Shown here: positions 17,349-27,724 of the stretch, one piece after another
Position numbering within the stretch: the stretch's first letter is position 1
Layout: each line of letters starts with the position of its first letter
Source: Polynucleobacter sp. UK-FUSCHL-C3
Lineage (GTDB): Bacteria; Pseudomonadota; Gammaproteobacteria; Burkholderiales; Burkholderiaceae
Direction: 5' to 3'
NCBI RefSeq assembly: GCF_040409815.1
Contig: NZ_CP099959.1
Span: 1,798,001-1,862,000 of the forward strand
DNA: 64,000 nucleotides
Position numbers and translations under genes: made by a program
Notes under the pieces: generated by a model
Database searches by the model: none
The model's input: only the letters and a program-made list of their open reading frames with translations
Told to the model about the DNA's origin: nothing

Positions 17349-18736
17349 GTCATCTGAATCAAAACCATTCATCGATGAAGAAGATTGCTGTAATTGGTGC
17401 TGGCATTTCTGGGCTGGGTTGTGCCTACTCTTTGCAAAAGAATGCGGACGTTCATGTGACTTTATTTGAAGGCGGCCAACATATTGGCGGACACAGTAAT
17501 ACAGTGGATATTGAGGTACAAACAGCACGTGGCAGGATTCCTTGTAGTGTTGATACAGGCTTCTTAGTATTTAATCGCAAAACCTATCCCCGTCTCACGC
17601 GTTTATTTGAAGAACTAAAGGTTCCGCTTGCGCTTTCCGAGATGTCGTTTTCGGTCTCTATTGATCAATCTCTAGAGTGGTCTGGAGATAGTCTCAACAC
17701 CCTCTTTGGACAACGTCTCAATCTCGCCCGTCCCGCCTTTTGGGGAATGATTAAAGATATTGTGCGCTTTAATCAATTAGCAACGCAATTGGCTTTGCAA
17801 CAACAAAGTTCTGGTCATGGTACAGACCCTGCAAAATTACAATCGATTGGTTCATTTTTAGATCAGCACGGATTTAAGACGGCATTTCGGGAGTGGTATT
17901 TCTTACCCATGATTGGTGCGATTTGGTCTTGCCCTACTGCACAAATGCTCGAGTTTCCTATTGAGACCATGATTCGGTTTTGTCACAATCACGGTCTAAT
18001 CCAAGTTCAAAATAGGCCTCAGTGGCTCACCGTCAAAGGCGGTTCAAAGCAGTACGTTAAACGCATCTTAGACTCCATGCATCCTGATCGTTTTAAGTTA
18101 ATCAACGAAGCAGTTCTTAAGGTTAATGTACCGAGTGCAAAAGATATTGATCGTCGTGTTGAACTCATCAGCGCCAAGGGCGTTCATTATTTTGATGAGC
18201 TTGTCATGGCTTGTCACAGCAATCAAAGTCTAGAACTTTTGCATGGTATTGATGCGTTTGATCAATCCCTTCTTGAAGCGATCCCTTATCAAGAAAATAA
18301 GGCAATCTTGCACCACGATTCCACTGTTCTTCCTAAAACGAGACGCTGCTGGGCTGCCTGGAACTACAAAACTGCAGGGTCACAGCTTGGTGATCATGAG
18401 GTGAGTGTGGACTACCTCATTAATAAATTACAACCATTACCTTTTAGTCTTGATGAGCAAGCAATTATTGTGAGTCTTAATCCACTTACCGCACCTAAAC
18501 CGGAAACGATTTTTGCTGAGATCTCGTATGCGCATCCTCTTTTTAATAGTGCTGCCATAAACGCTCAGAAGAGCTTACCCTTGATTCAGGGTAAATCTGG
18601 TATTTGGTATTGTGGGGCATGGACTGGGTATGGCTTTCATGAGGATGGCTTACGATCTGGGGAGCTGGTGGCGGCTGATCTGATTGCCTCACTCCATTCG
18701 CCCCTAACAAGACCGCCCTTACAATCAACCAACTAA
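17345..18736 (+). CDS. FAD-dependent oxidoreductase of the amine-oxidase fold, lipid cluster
   Basis: This is a flavoprotein of about 463 residues. The FAD-binding Rossmann motif AVIGAGISGLG is at 15-25, followed by GGHSNTVDIEV and DTGFLVFNRKTYPRL, typical of the group found with cyclopropane synthase homologs and DUF1365. Members of such clusters have been tied to fatty-acid desaturation or oxidation. I keep the GTG start at 17345: it overlaps the gpx stop as GTGA and has AAGGG upstream, while the ATG at 17375 has none. It is coupled to the DUF1365 gene by TAATG. Confidence 0.9.
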   Translation: MSHLNQNHSSMKKIAVIGAGISGLGCAYSLQKNADVHVTLFEGGQHIGGHSNTVDIEVQTARGRIPCSVDTGFLVFNRKTYPRLTRLFEELKVPLALSEMSFSVSIDQSLEWSGDSLNTLFGQRLNLARPAFWGMIKDIVRFNQLATQLALQQQSSGHGTDPAKLQSIGSFLDQHGFKTAFREWYFLPMIGAIWSCPTAQMLEFPIETMIRFCHNHGLIQVQNRPQWLTVKGGSKQYVKRILDSMHPDRFKLINEAVLKVNVPSAKDIDRRVELISAKGVHYFDELVMACHSNQSLELLHGIDAFDQSLLEAIPYQENKAILHHDSTVLPKTRRCWAAWNYKTAGSQLGDHEVSVDYLINKLQPLPFSLDEQAIIVSLNPLTAPKPETIFAEISYAHPLFNSAAINAQKSLPLIQGKSGIWYCGAWTGYGFHEDGLRSGELVAADLIASLHSPLTRPPLQSTN

Positions 18737-19521
18737 TGCATAAGCCCTTCATCAACTATGGTCAAGTAAAGCACTCTCGTTTACGTCCTGCTCAGAATCG
18801 CTTTAGTTACGATGTGTTTACTCTCAAGATTCCGATGCGTGAACGCAAGCGAAATCCAGCACTACTGGAACAGTTTGGTATCGGTGATAATCACTGGGCC
18901 TTCTACTCTTTTTATGATCAAGACCATGGCAAGGGTGAGAAGGATAGCTTGGAATGGGTAGAAGATTTGTTTGCCAAAGAAGGTATCCATATCCCTGATG
19001 GAGAAATTTGGTTACAAACCTTTCCACGGATCTTGGGTTATGTCTTTAACCCAGTGAGTTTTTGGATCTATACACGTGCAGACCATTCGGTATGTGCAGT
19101 TTTAGCAGAAGTTAACAACACATTTGGCGAACGTCACTGCTATTTATTACGAAAAGAAAATGGTGAACCCCTGTATTCTGGAGAAACCCTCATCAGTAAA
19201 AAAGAGTTTCATGTTTCTCCTTTTTGCGATGTCTCCGGTGAATATCGCTTTCGCTTTTTATTTTCCAAAGATAGTGAAAGTAAATCAAATTCTGTTTGTC
19301 GCATTGAGTTACATCTTGATCAAAAGCCCCTGATTTACACCAGCATTAGTGGTCAAGACCACATACTCTCGAAGATAGCCCTACGACGTGCCAAATTCCA
19401 ATACCCCATGATGACTTTTGGAGTTATTGCTCGGATTCATTGGCAAGCGCTCAAACTTTGGCTAAAAGGGGTACCATTTCATTCCAAACCTGATGTTCCA
19501 AAGATGGAAATTAGCTCATGA
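18736..19521 (+). CDS. DUF1365 protein
   Basis: This is a 261-residue member of DUF1365, a family without an assigned reaction. Recognisable is YGQVKHSRLRPAQNRFSYDVF at the start, LQTFPRILGYVFNPVSFWIYTR near 95 and NNTFGERHCYLL near 128, with several conserved His and Asn residues. The family is nearly always between a flavin oxidoreductase and a cyclopropane-synthase-like gene, as here. It overlaps the preceding gene by one base and the next by four. Confidence 0.92.
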   Translation: MHKPFINYGQVKHSRLRPAQNRFSYDVFTLKIPMRERKRNPALLEQFGIGDNHWAFYSFYDQDHGKGEKDSLEWVEDLFAKEGIHIPDGEIWLQTFPRILGYVFNPVSFWIYTRADHSVCAVLAEVNNTFGERHCYLLRKENGEPLYSGETLISKKEFHVSPFCDVSGEYRFRFLFSKDSESKSNSVCRIELHLDQKPLIYTSISGQDHILSKIALRRAKFQYPMMTFGVIARIHWQALKLWLKGVPFHSKPDVPKMEISS

Positions 19522-20780
19522 TGCGCCCTGGCCAGTCTTTATTAGCGAAGTTGAACTTCTCACGCTCTAATGAGCCGGACGTGGGTGCCGTCATCCCGTT
19601 TGCTGCTAGAACGATTGAGCGACTCTTACAGGAGCTGTCCGCTGGCTACCTAACCTTGTATTTCCCAAATGGCGAGAGGAGGGTGTTTGGTAAACCCCAG
19701 GATCCCCTCCAGGCTGAAATCCGCTTTCATCGTTGGAGTGCATTTAAAGATATCCTCAGGCATGGTGATATTGGTTTTGCTGAAGGCTATATTCGGGGAG
19801 ATTGGGATAGCCCAAACCTCGAACAGCTCTTAGACCTAGCAGTTCAAAATCGCAATGTCTTAGAGCAGGCTATCTATGGCAATTGGTTTGGGTCCTTGGT
19901 CTATCGGATACGACACTATTTGAATCGCAACAGTAAAGTGGGTAGTCGTAAAAATATTCATGCCCACTATGATTTGGGTAATGCCTTCTATACCCTGTGG
20001 CTAGATCCCAGCATGACCTACTCTAGCGCATGGTTTAATGCACAGGAAAAGTCTCTTCTTGAGGATGCTCAAGCTGCTAAATATCAAGCCATCCTCAAAT
20101 CCTTAGATCTAGCGCCAAATAGTGAATTACTGGAGATTGGTTGTGGCTGGGGAGGTTTTATGGAAACAGCAGCACATGCTGGTCACCGTATTACAGGCTT
20201 AACACTGTCGACCGAACAGCAAGCATATGCCTCCAAACGACTTGCGCGACACCGGCCTAACTATCATCAAGTACGAATGCAGGATTATCGAGATTGTAAA
20301 GATCAGTTTGATGGGATTGCTTCGATTGAGATGTTCGAGGCCGTCGGTGAGCAGTATTGGCCGAGTTACTTTGAGGCCTTGGCACGTTGCTTAAAACAAG
20401 ATGGCAAGGCCTGTATTCAGACGATTGTGATTAATGAGAATTTATTTGATCGATATCGCAAAAGTACTGACTTTATTCAGCAGTATATTTTTCCTGGAGG
20501 TATGCTGCCATCTCGGGAAGCATTCCAACATCATGCCAATAATGCAGGCCTTCAAATTGAGATGGAATTTGCATTTGGTCAGGACTATGCCAAAACTCTG
20601 TGCATGTGGTTTGACAACTTCAATCAGAAGATCTCTGAAATCAAAGAACTTGGTTTTGATGAAGCTTTTATACGGTTATGGAATTTTTATCTGCTTTACT
20701 GTGCGGCGGGCTTTAAAGAAAAGAATATCGATGTGGTCCAGTTCACCCTCAGCCATCAAAAAAGTAGGGGCGCTCCATGA
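19518..20780 (+). CDS. Cyclopropane-fatty-acid synthase-family methyltransferase
   Basis: This is a 420-residue SAM-dependent methyltransferase acting on unsaturated phospholipid chains. SAM-binding motif I is LLEIGCGWGGFMETA near 204, preceded by the family mark HYDLGNAFYTLWLDPSMTYSSAWF near 154 and followed by QYIFPGGMLPS near 322 and YCAAGFKEKNIDVVQFTL at the end. It could make cyclopropane rings, or methylated or furan fatty acids as in similar clusters. Sequence alone does not decide. It overlaps both neighbours by four bases. Confidence 0.92.
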   Translation: MMRPGQSLLAKLNFSRSNEPDVGAVIPFAARTIERLLQELSAGYLTLYFPNGERRVFGKPQDPLQAEIRFHRWSAFKDILRHGDIGFAEGYIRGDWDSPNLEQLLDLAVQNRNVLEQAIYGNWFGSLVYRIRHYLNRNSKVGSRKNIHAHYDLGNAFYTLWLDPSMTYSSAWFNAQEKSLLEDAQAAKYQAILKSLDLAPNSELLEIGCGWGGFMETAAHAGHRITGLTLSTEQQAYASKRLARHRPNYHQVRMQDYRDCKDQFDGIASIEMFEAVGEQYWPSYFEALARCLKQDGKACIQTIVINENLFDRYRKSTDFIQQYIFPGGMLPSREAFQHHANNAGLQIEMEFAFGQDYAKTLCMWFDNFNQKISEIKELGFDEAFIRLWNFYLLYCAAGFKEKNIDVVQFTLSHQKSRGAP

Positions 20781-21553
20781 AACAGGCGTCCATTCCAGAC
20801 TTCACGGATCAGTGCGTTTGGGTCATTGGCGCCTCAAGTGGTATTGGCGAAGCGTGTGCACGCGCATTATTAAAGCGTGGGGCAAAATTAGCCTTGTCTA
20901 GTCGACGTATTGAGCGCCTAGAGGCCATTGCGCAATCTGCGGATCCCTCTCATTCACTTGTTGTGCCGGTTGATGTCATCGACCCATCATCGATTGCCCG
21001 CGCCTATCAGACGATTAAGACGCAATGGGGTGGCATTGATCTATTACTTTTTGTGTCTGGCATCTATATTCCCTTGCGAGCAGATGACTTCAATATGGAA
21101 GATGCTCAAAAAACAGTTGACTCCAATATTCTGGGTCCAATGCGGGCTGTAGCTACCGTGCTTCCAGATATGCTTCAAGTAGGGCGTGGGCATCTTGCCA
21201 TTGTAGGCAGCGTTGCAGGCTACAGCGGCCTACCAAAAGCTCTGGCCTATGGGCCCACAAAAGCAGCCATGATTAATTTCTGCGAAACCCTTTTTTATGA
21301 TCTTCAGCCCAAAGGGATTGGGGTGCATATGATCTCGCCTGGCTTTGTTGCCACCGAGGCTACTGCTAAAAATGACTTTGAGATGCCCGCTCTTATTTCG
21401 GCGGAAGAGGCTGCCATTGAGATCTTAGAAGGTATAGGGCGTGGTGAATTTGATATTCATTTTCCTAAACGCTTCTCAGGATTCCTGAAATTTCTCCGAA
21501 TCCTGCCGTACCCTATATATTTTTGGATCGTACGTAAGTTCGTCAAAATCTAA
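20777..21553 (+). CDS. Short-chain dehydrogenase/reductase, lipid cluster
   Basis: This is a 258-residue NAD(P)-dependent SDR. The cofactor motif VIGASSGIGEACARAL is near 16-31, the catalytic Ser in IVGSVAGYSGL near 146, and YGPTKAAM (Tyr, Lys) near 159. The C-terminal FLKFLRILPYPIYFWIVRKFVK is hydrophobic and basic, so the protein may touch the membrane. It is the last of five coupled genes and ends 11 bases from dsbA on the other strand. The substrate is probably an oxidised lipid intermediate, inferred from neighbours. Confidence 0.9.
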   Translation: MKQASIPDFTDQCVWVIGASSGIGEACARALLKRGAKLALSSRRIERLEAIAQSADPSHSLVVPVDVIDPSSIARAYQTIKTQWGGIDLLLFVSGIYIPLRADDFNMEDAQKTVDSNILGPMRAVATVLPDMLQVGRGHLAIVGSVAGYSGLPKALAYGPTKAAMINFCETLFYDLQPKGIGVHMISPGFVATEATAKNDFEMPALISAEEAAIEILEGIGRGEFDIHFPKRFSGFLKFLRILPYPIYFWIVRKFVKI

Positions 21554-21564
21554 CTTGTCTTGAC

Positions 21565-22212
21565 TTACTTATAACCATCTTTCCGAACTTTGCTTACTAA
21601 AAAGTCCATTACATTGACGGCCTTGGCTCTAGTTCCTGCGATCGAAGGTGACGTAATGTACTTACCCTGAACAGCGACCGTCGGCACCCCATCAATACGA
21701 TAAGAATTTCCCAACTGATTGGCAGCCCTAGCTTTTGATAAGACGGCGAACGAACGATAAGTAGCTAAGAATGCATTTCGATCCACTCCTTGGGCCGCCA
21801 CCCAATCTGCAATCTCATTTTCATTAAGCAGACGCTTGTTCTCACGATGCATCGCAAACATAATTTTGTCATTTAAAGTATCGCCTTTGCCCATGGACTC
21901 CAGTGCATAGAAGAGCTGGCTATGAGGCATTAGCTCCTCTCGAAAGGCGATGGGGACTTTCTTGAACACAACGTCTTTATTCTGTCGCTTTATCCAGCCC
22001 TTAAGCTCTGGCTCAAACTCATAACAATGTGGGCAGCCGTACCAAAAGAATTCGATAACCTCGACCTTACCCTTGGTATCAATAGGTTGGGTGATTGTTA
22101 ACACACGATAATCAAATCCCTCTTCTACTTTCACGGGCGCCTGTGCAACGGCCCCGTGCTGTAAACCAAAAAGTATCAAAAAAATGGAGAGGTATTTAAA
22201 CATATGGATCAT
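21565..22212 (-). CDS. dsbA: Periplasmic thiol:disulfide interchange protein DsbA
   Basis: DsbA oxidises cysteine pairs in exported proteins. A signal peptide ends near AVAQ (residues 1-24). The active site is CPHC at 60-63 in FFWYGCPHCYEFEP, and the cis-proline loop is GVPTVAV near 176. The 215 residues include the helical insert of the family. It overlaps the upstream SPOR gene by ATGA, so both are likely translated together. The gpx-lipid cluster converges on it with 11 bases between. Confidence 0.96.
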   Translation of the reverse strand: MIHMFKYLSIFLILFGLQHGAVAQAPVKVEEGFDYRVLTITQPIDTKGKVEVIEFFWYGCPHCYEFEPELKGWIKRQNKDVVFKKVPIAFREELMPHSQLFYALESMGKGDTLNDKIMFAMHRENKRLLNENEIADWVAAQGVDRNAFLATYRSFAVLSKARAANQLGNSYRIDGVPTVAVQGKYITSPSIAGTRAKAVNVMDFLVSKVRKDGYK

Positions 22213-22829
22213 GATTTATTAACTCGAATAACGGTCGGTTTAATGCCAATAATGGTTAACTTACTTCTAGTCGGTGCAGTGTCTTCAATGCTAGTAAAAG
22301 GACCGATTCGTACTCTCCAAACTGTAACCCCCTCAACAGAACTTTCACTGAGTTGAGTCTGTATACCTTGCATCGCCAAATTAGCCTTTTGAGCGTCAGC
22401 ATCTGCGCGCTGATTAAAGACGCCTGTTTGTACATAAAACTGTGTATCGCCTCTAGCCTCTGGCTTAGGATCAAGGGTCTTTCCTGAAGCGATATCAGCA
22501 ATTGGATCGCGCACCCCAGGCCCAGCATTCTTTCCTTGTAAAGGCTTATTAAGATCGACCTGAGGTGGGGCGACCGAGGTCTCCTCCTCCTCTTCTCTTT
22601 CTGCCTTTTGAGGGACGGGTTTCATAAACGATGGTGCGCTTGGCGCACGAACTCCAGGTCTTTCTTGGGGCTGAGATTTTGTTAAATACCAAGCAACTAA
22701 TAGTGCCAGGCCAACGCCGACCAATAGGCCAATGACCACGCCCATGATGATGCCACCCGATTGCGACGAACGCAGTAAATGAGAATTAATGCTCTGTGTG
22801 GCCGTATTTTGATGTTCGTATGGCTTCAT
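22209..22829 (-). CDS. SPOR-domain membrane protein
   Basis: This is a 206-residue protein with a cytoplasmic start, one membrane helix near 28-48 (IIMGVVIGLLVGVGLALLVA), a charged Pro/Glu-rich linker and a C-terminal SPOR domain from about 127 (FYVQTGVFNQRADADAQKA to the end). SPOR domains bind denuded septal peptidoglycan, so this is likely a division-associated (FtsN-like or DedD-like) protein, though the function is not proven. It follows argS by 59 bases and overlaps dsbA by four. Confidence 0.9.
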   Translation of the reverse strand: MKPYEHQNTATQSINSHLLRSSQSGGIIMGVVIGLLVGVGLALLVAWYLTKSQPQERPGVRAPSAPSFMKPVPQKAEREEEEETSVAPPQVDLNKPLQGKNAGPGVRDPIADIASGKTLDPKPEARGDTQFYVQTGVFNQRADADAQKANLAMQGIQTQLSESSVEGVTVWRVRIGPFTSIEDTAPTRSKLTIIGIKPTVIRVNKS

Positions 22830-22888
22830 AATCTCTATCTTACCCGCTTCAAGATGGAAAAACTAAACACTCCATTGCACTCAATAGA

Positions 22889-24634
22889 TCACATCTTGCT
22901 TGGGGCTGAAACCCCTAAAACTTTTAAGCCATTTTCTAAAACCTGACGACAGGCTGATAATAAAGCTAGGCGGGCCAATTTTAGATCAAGCTCATCGACT
23001 AAAACACGGTCTGCATTATAAAAAGTATGGAGATCTCCTGCTAAATCCCGCAAATAAAACGCTACGGCATGCGGAGCTAAATCTTGGGCAGCGTTTGCTA
23101 AGACCTCTGGATACTCTGCTAAGCGACGTAAGAGATGATCCGCTGCTTTGCTATCCAAAAGATCTAAATTAGCAGCGCTGAGATTATTTTGCTCCCCACC
23201 CCACTGCTGCAAAATCGAGCAAATGCGAGCGTGCGCGTATTGCACATAGAAAACGGGATTTTCGTCATTTTGCTGAAGCGCTAAGTTCACATCAAAAACA
23301 AATTCTGTATCGGCCTTTCGTGAGATCAAGAAAAACCGAACCGCATCACGTCCACGCTGTAATGCCAGCTCTCGCTCTGTTACTGACATTTGCGCATGAA
23401 CGCCACCAGACCACTCAATCAAATCTCTGAGGGTTACGTAGGAGCCAGCGCGCTTAGACAGCTTTACTTCTGCACCATCTTTAACGACTGTCACCATCTT
23501 ATGTAAAACATAATCTGGATATGTGGTTGGAATCGCCCAATGACGTTTCTGAGCTACCCCCTGAATACCAGAGCGAACACGTGCAATCGTACCGTGATGA
23601 TCGCTACCTTGTACATTGATTACCTTCTCAAAACCACGACTCCATTTATTAATGTGATAAGCAACATCGGGTACAAAATAGGTATAGCTACCATCTGATT
23701 TACGCATGACACGGTCTTTGTCATCACCGTCTAAAGTGGTCTTCAGCCAAAGCGCTCCATCAGCCTCATAGGTTTTGTCAACACTTGCCAGATCCTCAAT
23801 CACCTTCTGCACACTTCCATCAGAATACAAAGAGGATTCAAGATAAAACTCATCAAAACGAACCCCAAAAGTCTTTAAGTCAATGTCTTGCTCTTTACGT
23901 AAATAGGCCACTGCAAATTTTCGGATAGCCTCTAGATCATTCTCGTCTTTTTGCTCTGATTGATACGACTGTGCAATCTCGGCAATATATTCACCGTTAT
24001 AAGCATCTTTAGGCCAATCCGAACTGACGGGACTTAAGCCCTTTAGGCGAGACTGTACCGAAATTGCAAGATTATGAATCTGCACCCCAGCATCGTTGTA
24101 ATAAAACTCCCGATGCACTTTAATTTCTTGGCTATCCATTAGATTAGCTAAAGCATCACCTAAAGCAGCCTGACGTCCATGCCCGACGTGCAAGGGTCCC
24201 GTTGGGTTAGCTGAGACAAACTCAATCATGGCACGAGTCGGCATCGATGCATCTTGCACCCCAGAGCGATCGCGCCGCCCAAATCGATTACGATCATTCA
24301 GAATCATTTGTACAACTGCCGACTTTGCATGTTGGCTTAAGCGAAAGTTAATGAAGCCAGGGCCAGCGATGTCCGAACTGGAGATTAAGTTTTGATATTC
24401 TGGACTTGACTCCAAACGAGCCACAATCAGCTGCGCTAATTCACGGGGATTTGCTTTCCATGCTTTGGCAATCTGTAATGCGATATTACATGCCACATCA
24501 CCATGATCTACTGCTTTTGGTCTCTCCAAGTGAGGGATCGGAAATTCTCCGGCGGCAAGGCCGCGCTCTTGCGCAATGGCATTTAATGCATTGGCAAGTA
24601 GGTGTACGAGTTGGTTTTTTTGAACTAACAACAT
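22889..24634 (-). CDS. argS: Arginyl-tRNA synthetase
   Basis: ArgS charges tRNA-Arg. The 581-residue class I enzyme has its HIGH signature as HVGHGRQ near 146, the KMSKS counterpart as VKLSKRAG near 395, and a C-terminal anticodon-binding domain with the DALR-type [12 protein letters not shown] near 470. The N-terminal Add-1 domain is present. Upstream, the minus strand has TAAACT nine bases before the ATG and no clear ribosome-binding site, so a very short leader is possible. It is divergent from the DUF1840 gene with 37 bases between. Confidence 0.97.
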   Translation of the reverse strand: MLLVQKNQLVHLLANALNAIAQERGLAAGEFPIPHLERPKAVDHGDVACNIALQIAKAWKANPRELAQLIVARLESSPEYQNLISSSDIAGPGFINFRLSQHAKSAVVQMILNDRNRFGRRDRSGVQDASMPTRAMIEFVSANPTGPLHVGHGRQAALGDALANLMDSQEIKVHREFYYNDAGVQIHNLAISVQSRLKGLSPVSSDWPKDAYNGEYIAEIAQSYQSEQKDENDLEAIRKFAVAYLRKEQDIDLKTFGVRFDEFYLESSLYSDGSVQKVIEDLASVDKTYEADGALWLKTTLDGDDKDRVMRKSDGSYTYFVPDVAYHINKWSRGFEKVINVQGSDHHGTIARVRSGIQGVAQKRHWAIPTTYPDYVLHKMVTVVKDGAEVKLSKRAGSYVTLRDLIEWSGGVHAQMSVTERELALQRGRDAVRFFLISRKADTEFVFDVNLALQQNDENPVFYVQYAHARICSILQQWGGEQNNLSAANLDLLDSKAADHLLRRLAEYPEVLANAAQDLAPHAVAFYLRDLAGDLHTFYNADRVLVDELDLKLARLALLSACRQVLENGLKVLGVSAPSKM

Positions 24635-24659
24635 AGAGATGAGAGTTTATCAGTGATGG

Positions 24660-24665
24660 TATGCT
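24660..24665 (+). promoter_or_regulatory. Possible -10 box of the DUF1840 gene
   Basis: TATGCT (4 of 6 to TATAAT) ends six bases before the ATG at 24672, with no ribosome-binding site. The -35 region is poor. This is the weakest member of the leaderless set. Confidence 0.3.
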
Positions 24666-24671
24666 GAGGCT

Positions 24672-24986
24672 ATGATTCATCAATTTCGATCTAAGAATTG
24701 CGCTCCGGTCATCATGCTAGATGATCTCACTGAACGGATCTTTGCAGTGATGCAACGCCCTTATGAAGAAAAAGGAATTCTGTTGCCAGAGCAAATTCCT
24801 ACTTTCATTGAGCGACTCGACCAAGCCATTCAATTAGAACGAACTGCTCAGCCGAAAAATACTGATCCATCTGAAAAGTCTGAAGGCCTAAAAAAGGACC
24901 CCCTGGGTCGACGTGCGTTTCCCTTTATAGAACTTCTCAGACAAGCTCAAAAGAATAATGAACCGGTTGTTTGGGGAGTTAATTAG
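24672..24986 (+). CDS. DUF1840 protein
   Basis: This 104-residue protein belongs to DUF1840, a family of betaproteobacteria without known function. The N-terminal half ([40 protein letters not shown]) is helical. A variable linker follows, and the end [25 protein letters not shown] is the conserved C-terminal tail. It is convergent with metH, and the two stop codons overlap by four bases. Confidence 0.85.
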   Translation: MIHQFRSKNCAPVIMLDDLTERIFAVMQRPYEEKGILLPEQIPTFIERLDQAIQLERTAQPKNTDPSEKSEGLKKDPLGRRAFPFIELLRQAQKNNEPVVWGVN

Positions 24987-27724
24987 TCGAGGAGGGTTGC
25001 TAAAGAGCGTCTTACCTCTTCAGGGGACTGCCCTGCTCGCCTCGCAAAGTCACCTACCTGATCGGAGGCAACTTTGCCCACATTGAAATACATGGCATTA
25101 GGGTTGGCAATATAAAAGCCACTCACGCTTGACGCAGGATTCATTGCTAGAGATTCGGTGAGGGTCATCCCAATCTCATCAGCTTTCATTGCATGAAACA
25201 TGGCAAACTTAACTTGATGGTCCGGGCAGGCTGGGTAACCAGGTGCTGGCCGAATTCCTTGATATTTCTCATCAATGAGTTCTTCGGTAGTCAACTGCTC
25301 GCCAGGAGCGTAGCCCCATAAATCTGTTCGAACACGCCAATGCATTAACTCTGCAAAAGCCTCTGCTAAACGATCTGCTAATGCTTTGAGCATGATCGCA
25401 CTGTAATCATCGTGCTTCGCCAAGAACTGCGCCACCTTTTCTTCGACTCCGTGGCCGGTAGTCAGGGCAAAGCAGCCAACATAATCTTGGATACCACTCG
25501 CTTGATTAGCTACGTAATCTGCCAAACACCGATTAGGGCGCTTTACTCCATCCACTACAGGTCGCTCTGACTGTTGACGCAGATTGTGCCAAATCAAAAA
25601 TGGTTTACTGCGACTCTCATCGGGATATAGCAAGATATCGTCACCCTGACTATTCGCAGGAAATAAGCCAACAATTGCATCCGCTTGCAACCACTGTCCT
25701 TTAATTAATTTCTCTAACATTGCTTGAGCATCGGCATAAACTTTACGGGCTTCATCACCAACAATTTCGTCATCTAGAATTGCCGGAAACTTGCCAGCCA
25801 AATCCCAAGTCTGAAAGAAAGGAGTCCAATCAATAAACTTCGCAATTTCTGCCAAAGAAAAGTTTTTAAATACACGCCTACCAATAAATTTAGGCTTGCT
25901 GGGCTTATAGGTACTCCAGTCCAATTGCTCATAATTATCTCTAGCAGCTTGTAGGCTAACTAGTGGAACACTTTTACGATTGGCATGCTGATGCCGAATC
26001 CGCTCGTAATCAGCAAGCATCTCATCAATAAATTTCTTTGCGCCCTCATCCGATAACAAATTCGAAGCCACCGATACAGAGCGAGAGGCATCTGGTACAT
26101 AAACAACTGGGCCGTCATAGTGAGGCGCAATCTTTACTGCCGTGTGAACTCGCGAAGTGGTCGCCCCACCAATTAATAAGGGAATTTTTTTCTGTCGGAA
26201 ATAATCATCGCGTTGCATTTCTTGAGCAACATAGGTCATTTCTTCTAAAGAGGGTGTAATCAAACCAGAGAGGCCGACAATATCAGCCTTTTCATCTTTT
26301 GCTTTTTTCAATATCTGATCACATGGAACCATCACACCCATATTTACTACTTCAAAATTATTGCATTGCAAAACGACAGTAACAATGTTCTTACCAATAT
26401 CATGCACATCGCCTTTTACGGTCGCAATCACAATCTTGCCTTTAGCTTTACTCTCGCCACCAGCGGCAACCAATTGCTTCTTTTCTTCCTCAATGTAGGG
26501 AATTAAATGGGCAACTGCTTGCTTCATCACCCGCGCACTTTTAACAACCTGTGGCAAAAACATTTTTCCAGCGCCAAAAAGGTCGCCAACTACATTCATG
26601 CCATCCATCAGCGGGCCTTCAATCACCTCGATTGGCCGCCCCCCTCTACCCATAATCTCAGCGCGCAATTCCTCGGTATCATCCACGATAAAATTGGTTA
26701 CACCATGCACTAGGGCATGGGTTAAACGCTCCCGAACAGGCTCTTCACGCCACACTAAATTCTCTTCCTGCTTAATGCCGCCGCCTTTATATTGATCGGC
26801 TATAGCCAACAAACGCTCGGTGGGACTTTGCCCATCTTTTTCTTTAAAGCGATTCAGCACCACGTCTTCCACGCGTTCGCGCAACTCAGGATCTAAATCG
26901 GCATAGACTCCCAATTGACCTGCATTAACGATGCCCATATCCATGCCAGCTGAAATGGCGTGATACAAAAATACCGTATGGATTGCTTCACGTACGCGAT
27001 CATTTCCTCTAAATGAGAAGCTCACATTCGAGACGCCACCACTAATCTTTGCGCCTGGTAAATTTTCTTTAATCCAGCGGGTTGCATTAATGAAGTCGAC
27101 TGCATAATTATCGTGCTCTTCAATACCCGTAGCGATTGCAAAAATATTCGGATCAAAAATAATATCCTCGGCAGGAAAATCCAATTCATTCACCAAAATC
27201 GCATAAGATCGTTTACAAATTTCTGTTTTGCGCTGATACGTATCGGCTTGACCTTTTTCATCAAAAGCCATGACAACAGTCGCGGCACCATAGCGCTTAA
27301 TTAATTTAGCCTGGTGCTTAAATTGCTCCTCACCCTCTTTTAAAGAGATAGAGTTAACAATAGGTTTGCCTTGGATACACTTAAGCCCCGCTTCAATCAC
27401 CGTCCACTTCGAAGAATCAACCATGATGGGGACGCGTGCAATGTCAGGTTCAGATGCAATCAAGTTCAGAAAGCGCACCATCGCCGCCTCTGAATCCAAC
27501 ATGGCTTCATCCATATTGATATCAATCATCTGTGCACCACTCTCGACCTGCTGTCTAGCAACGGCTAATGCTTCATCAAACTGATTATTCAGAATCATGC
27601 GCGAGAAAGCTTTTGATCCCGTGACATTAGTGCGCTCGCCGATATTGACAAAGCCAATTTGGGGAGAGATGTTGCAGGGCTCAAGGCCGGATAAGCGCAT
27701 TGGAATAACGGGTAATTGACTCAT
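24983..27724 (-). CDS. metH: Methionine synthase, methyltetrahydrofolate/cobalamin/reactivation part
   Basis: This is the second gene of a split cobalamin-dependent methionine synthase, about 913 residues from the ATG at 27724. In order it has the methyl-THF (pterin) domain from about 14 ([17 protein letters not shown]), the cap domain, the B12-binding domain with the cobalt-ligand His in DVHDIGKNI, and the SAM-binding reactivation domain with [12 protein letters not shown] near the end. The start overlaps the stop of the homocysteine-domain gene as ATGA. The frame is open for another 32 residues inside that gene, which I take as shadow. Confidence 0.96.
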   Translation of the reverse strand: MSQLPVIPMRLSGLEPCNISPQIGFVNIGERTNVTGSKAFSRMILNNQFDEALAVARQQVESGAQMIDINMDEAMLDSEAAMVRFLNLIASEPDIARVPIMVDSSKWTVIEAGLKCIQGKPIVNSISLKEGEEQFKHQAKLIKRYGAATVVMAFDEKGQADTYQRKTEICKRSYAILVNELDFPAEDIIFDPNIFAIATGIEEHDNYAVDFINATRWIKENLPGAKISGGVSNVSFSFRGNDRVREAIHTVFLYHAISAGMDMGIVNAGQLGVYADLDPELRERVEDVVLNRFKEKDGQSPTERLLAIADQYKGGGIKQEENLVWREEPVRERLTHALVHGVTNFIVDDTEELRAEIMGRGGRPIEVIEGPLMDGMNVVGDLFGAGKMFLPQVVKSARVMKQAVAHLIPYIEEEKKQLVAAGGESKAKGKIVIATVKGDVHDIGKNIVTVVLQCNNFEVVNMGVMVPCDQILKKAKDEKADIVGLSGLITPSLEEMTYVAQEMQRDDYFRQKKIPLLIGGATTSRVHTAVKIAPHYDGPVVYVPDASRSVSVASNLLSDEGAKKFIDEMLADYERIRHQHANRKSVPLVSLQAARDNYEQLDWSTYKPSKPKFIGRRVFKNFSLAEIAKFIDWTPFFQTWDLAGKFPAILDDEIVGDEARKVYADAQAMLEKLIKGQWLQADAIVGLFPANSQGDDILLYPDESRSKPFLIWHNLRQQSERPVVDGVKRPNRCLADYVANQASGIQDYVGCFALTTGHGVEEKVAQFLAKHDDYSAIMLKALADRLAEAFAELMHWRVRTDLWGYAPGEQLTTEELIDEKYQGIRPAPGYPACPDHQVKFAMFHAMKADEIGMTLTESLAMNPASSVSGFYIANPNAMYFNVGKVASDQVGDFARRAGQSPEEVRRSLATLLD

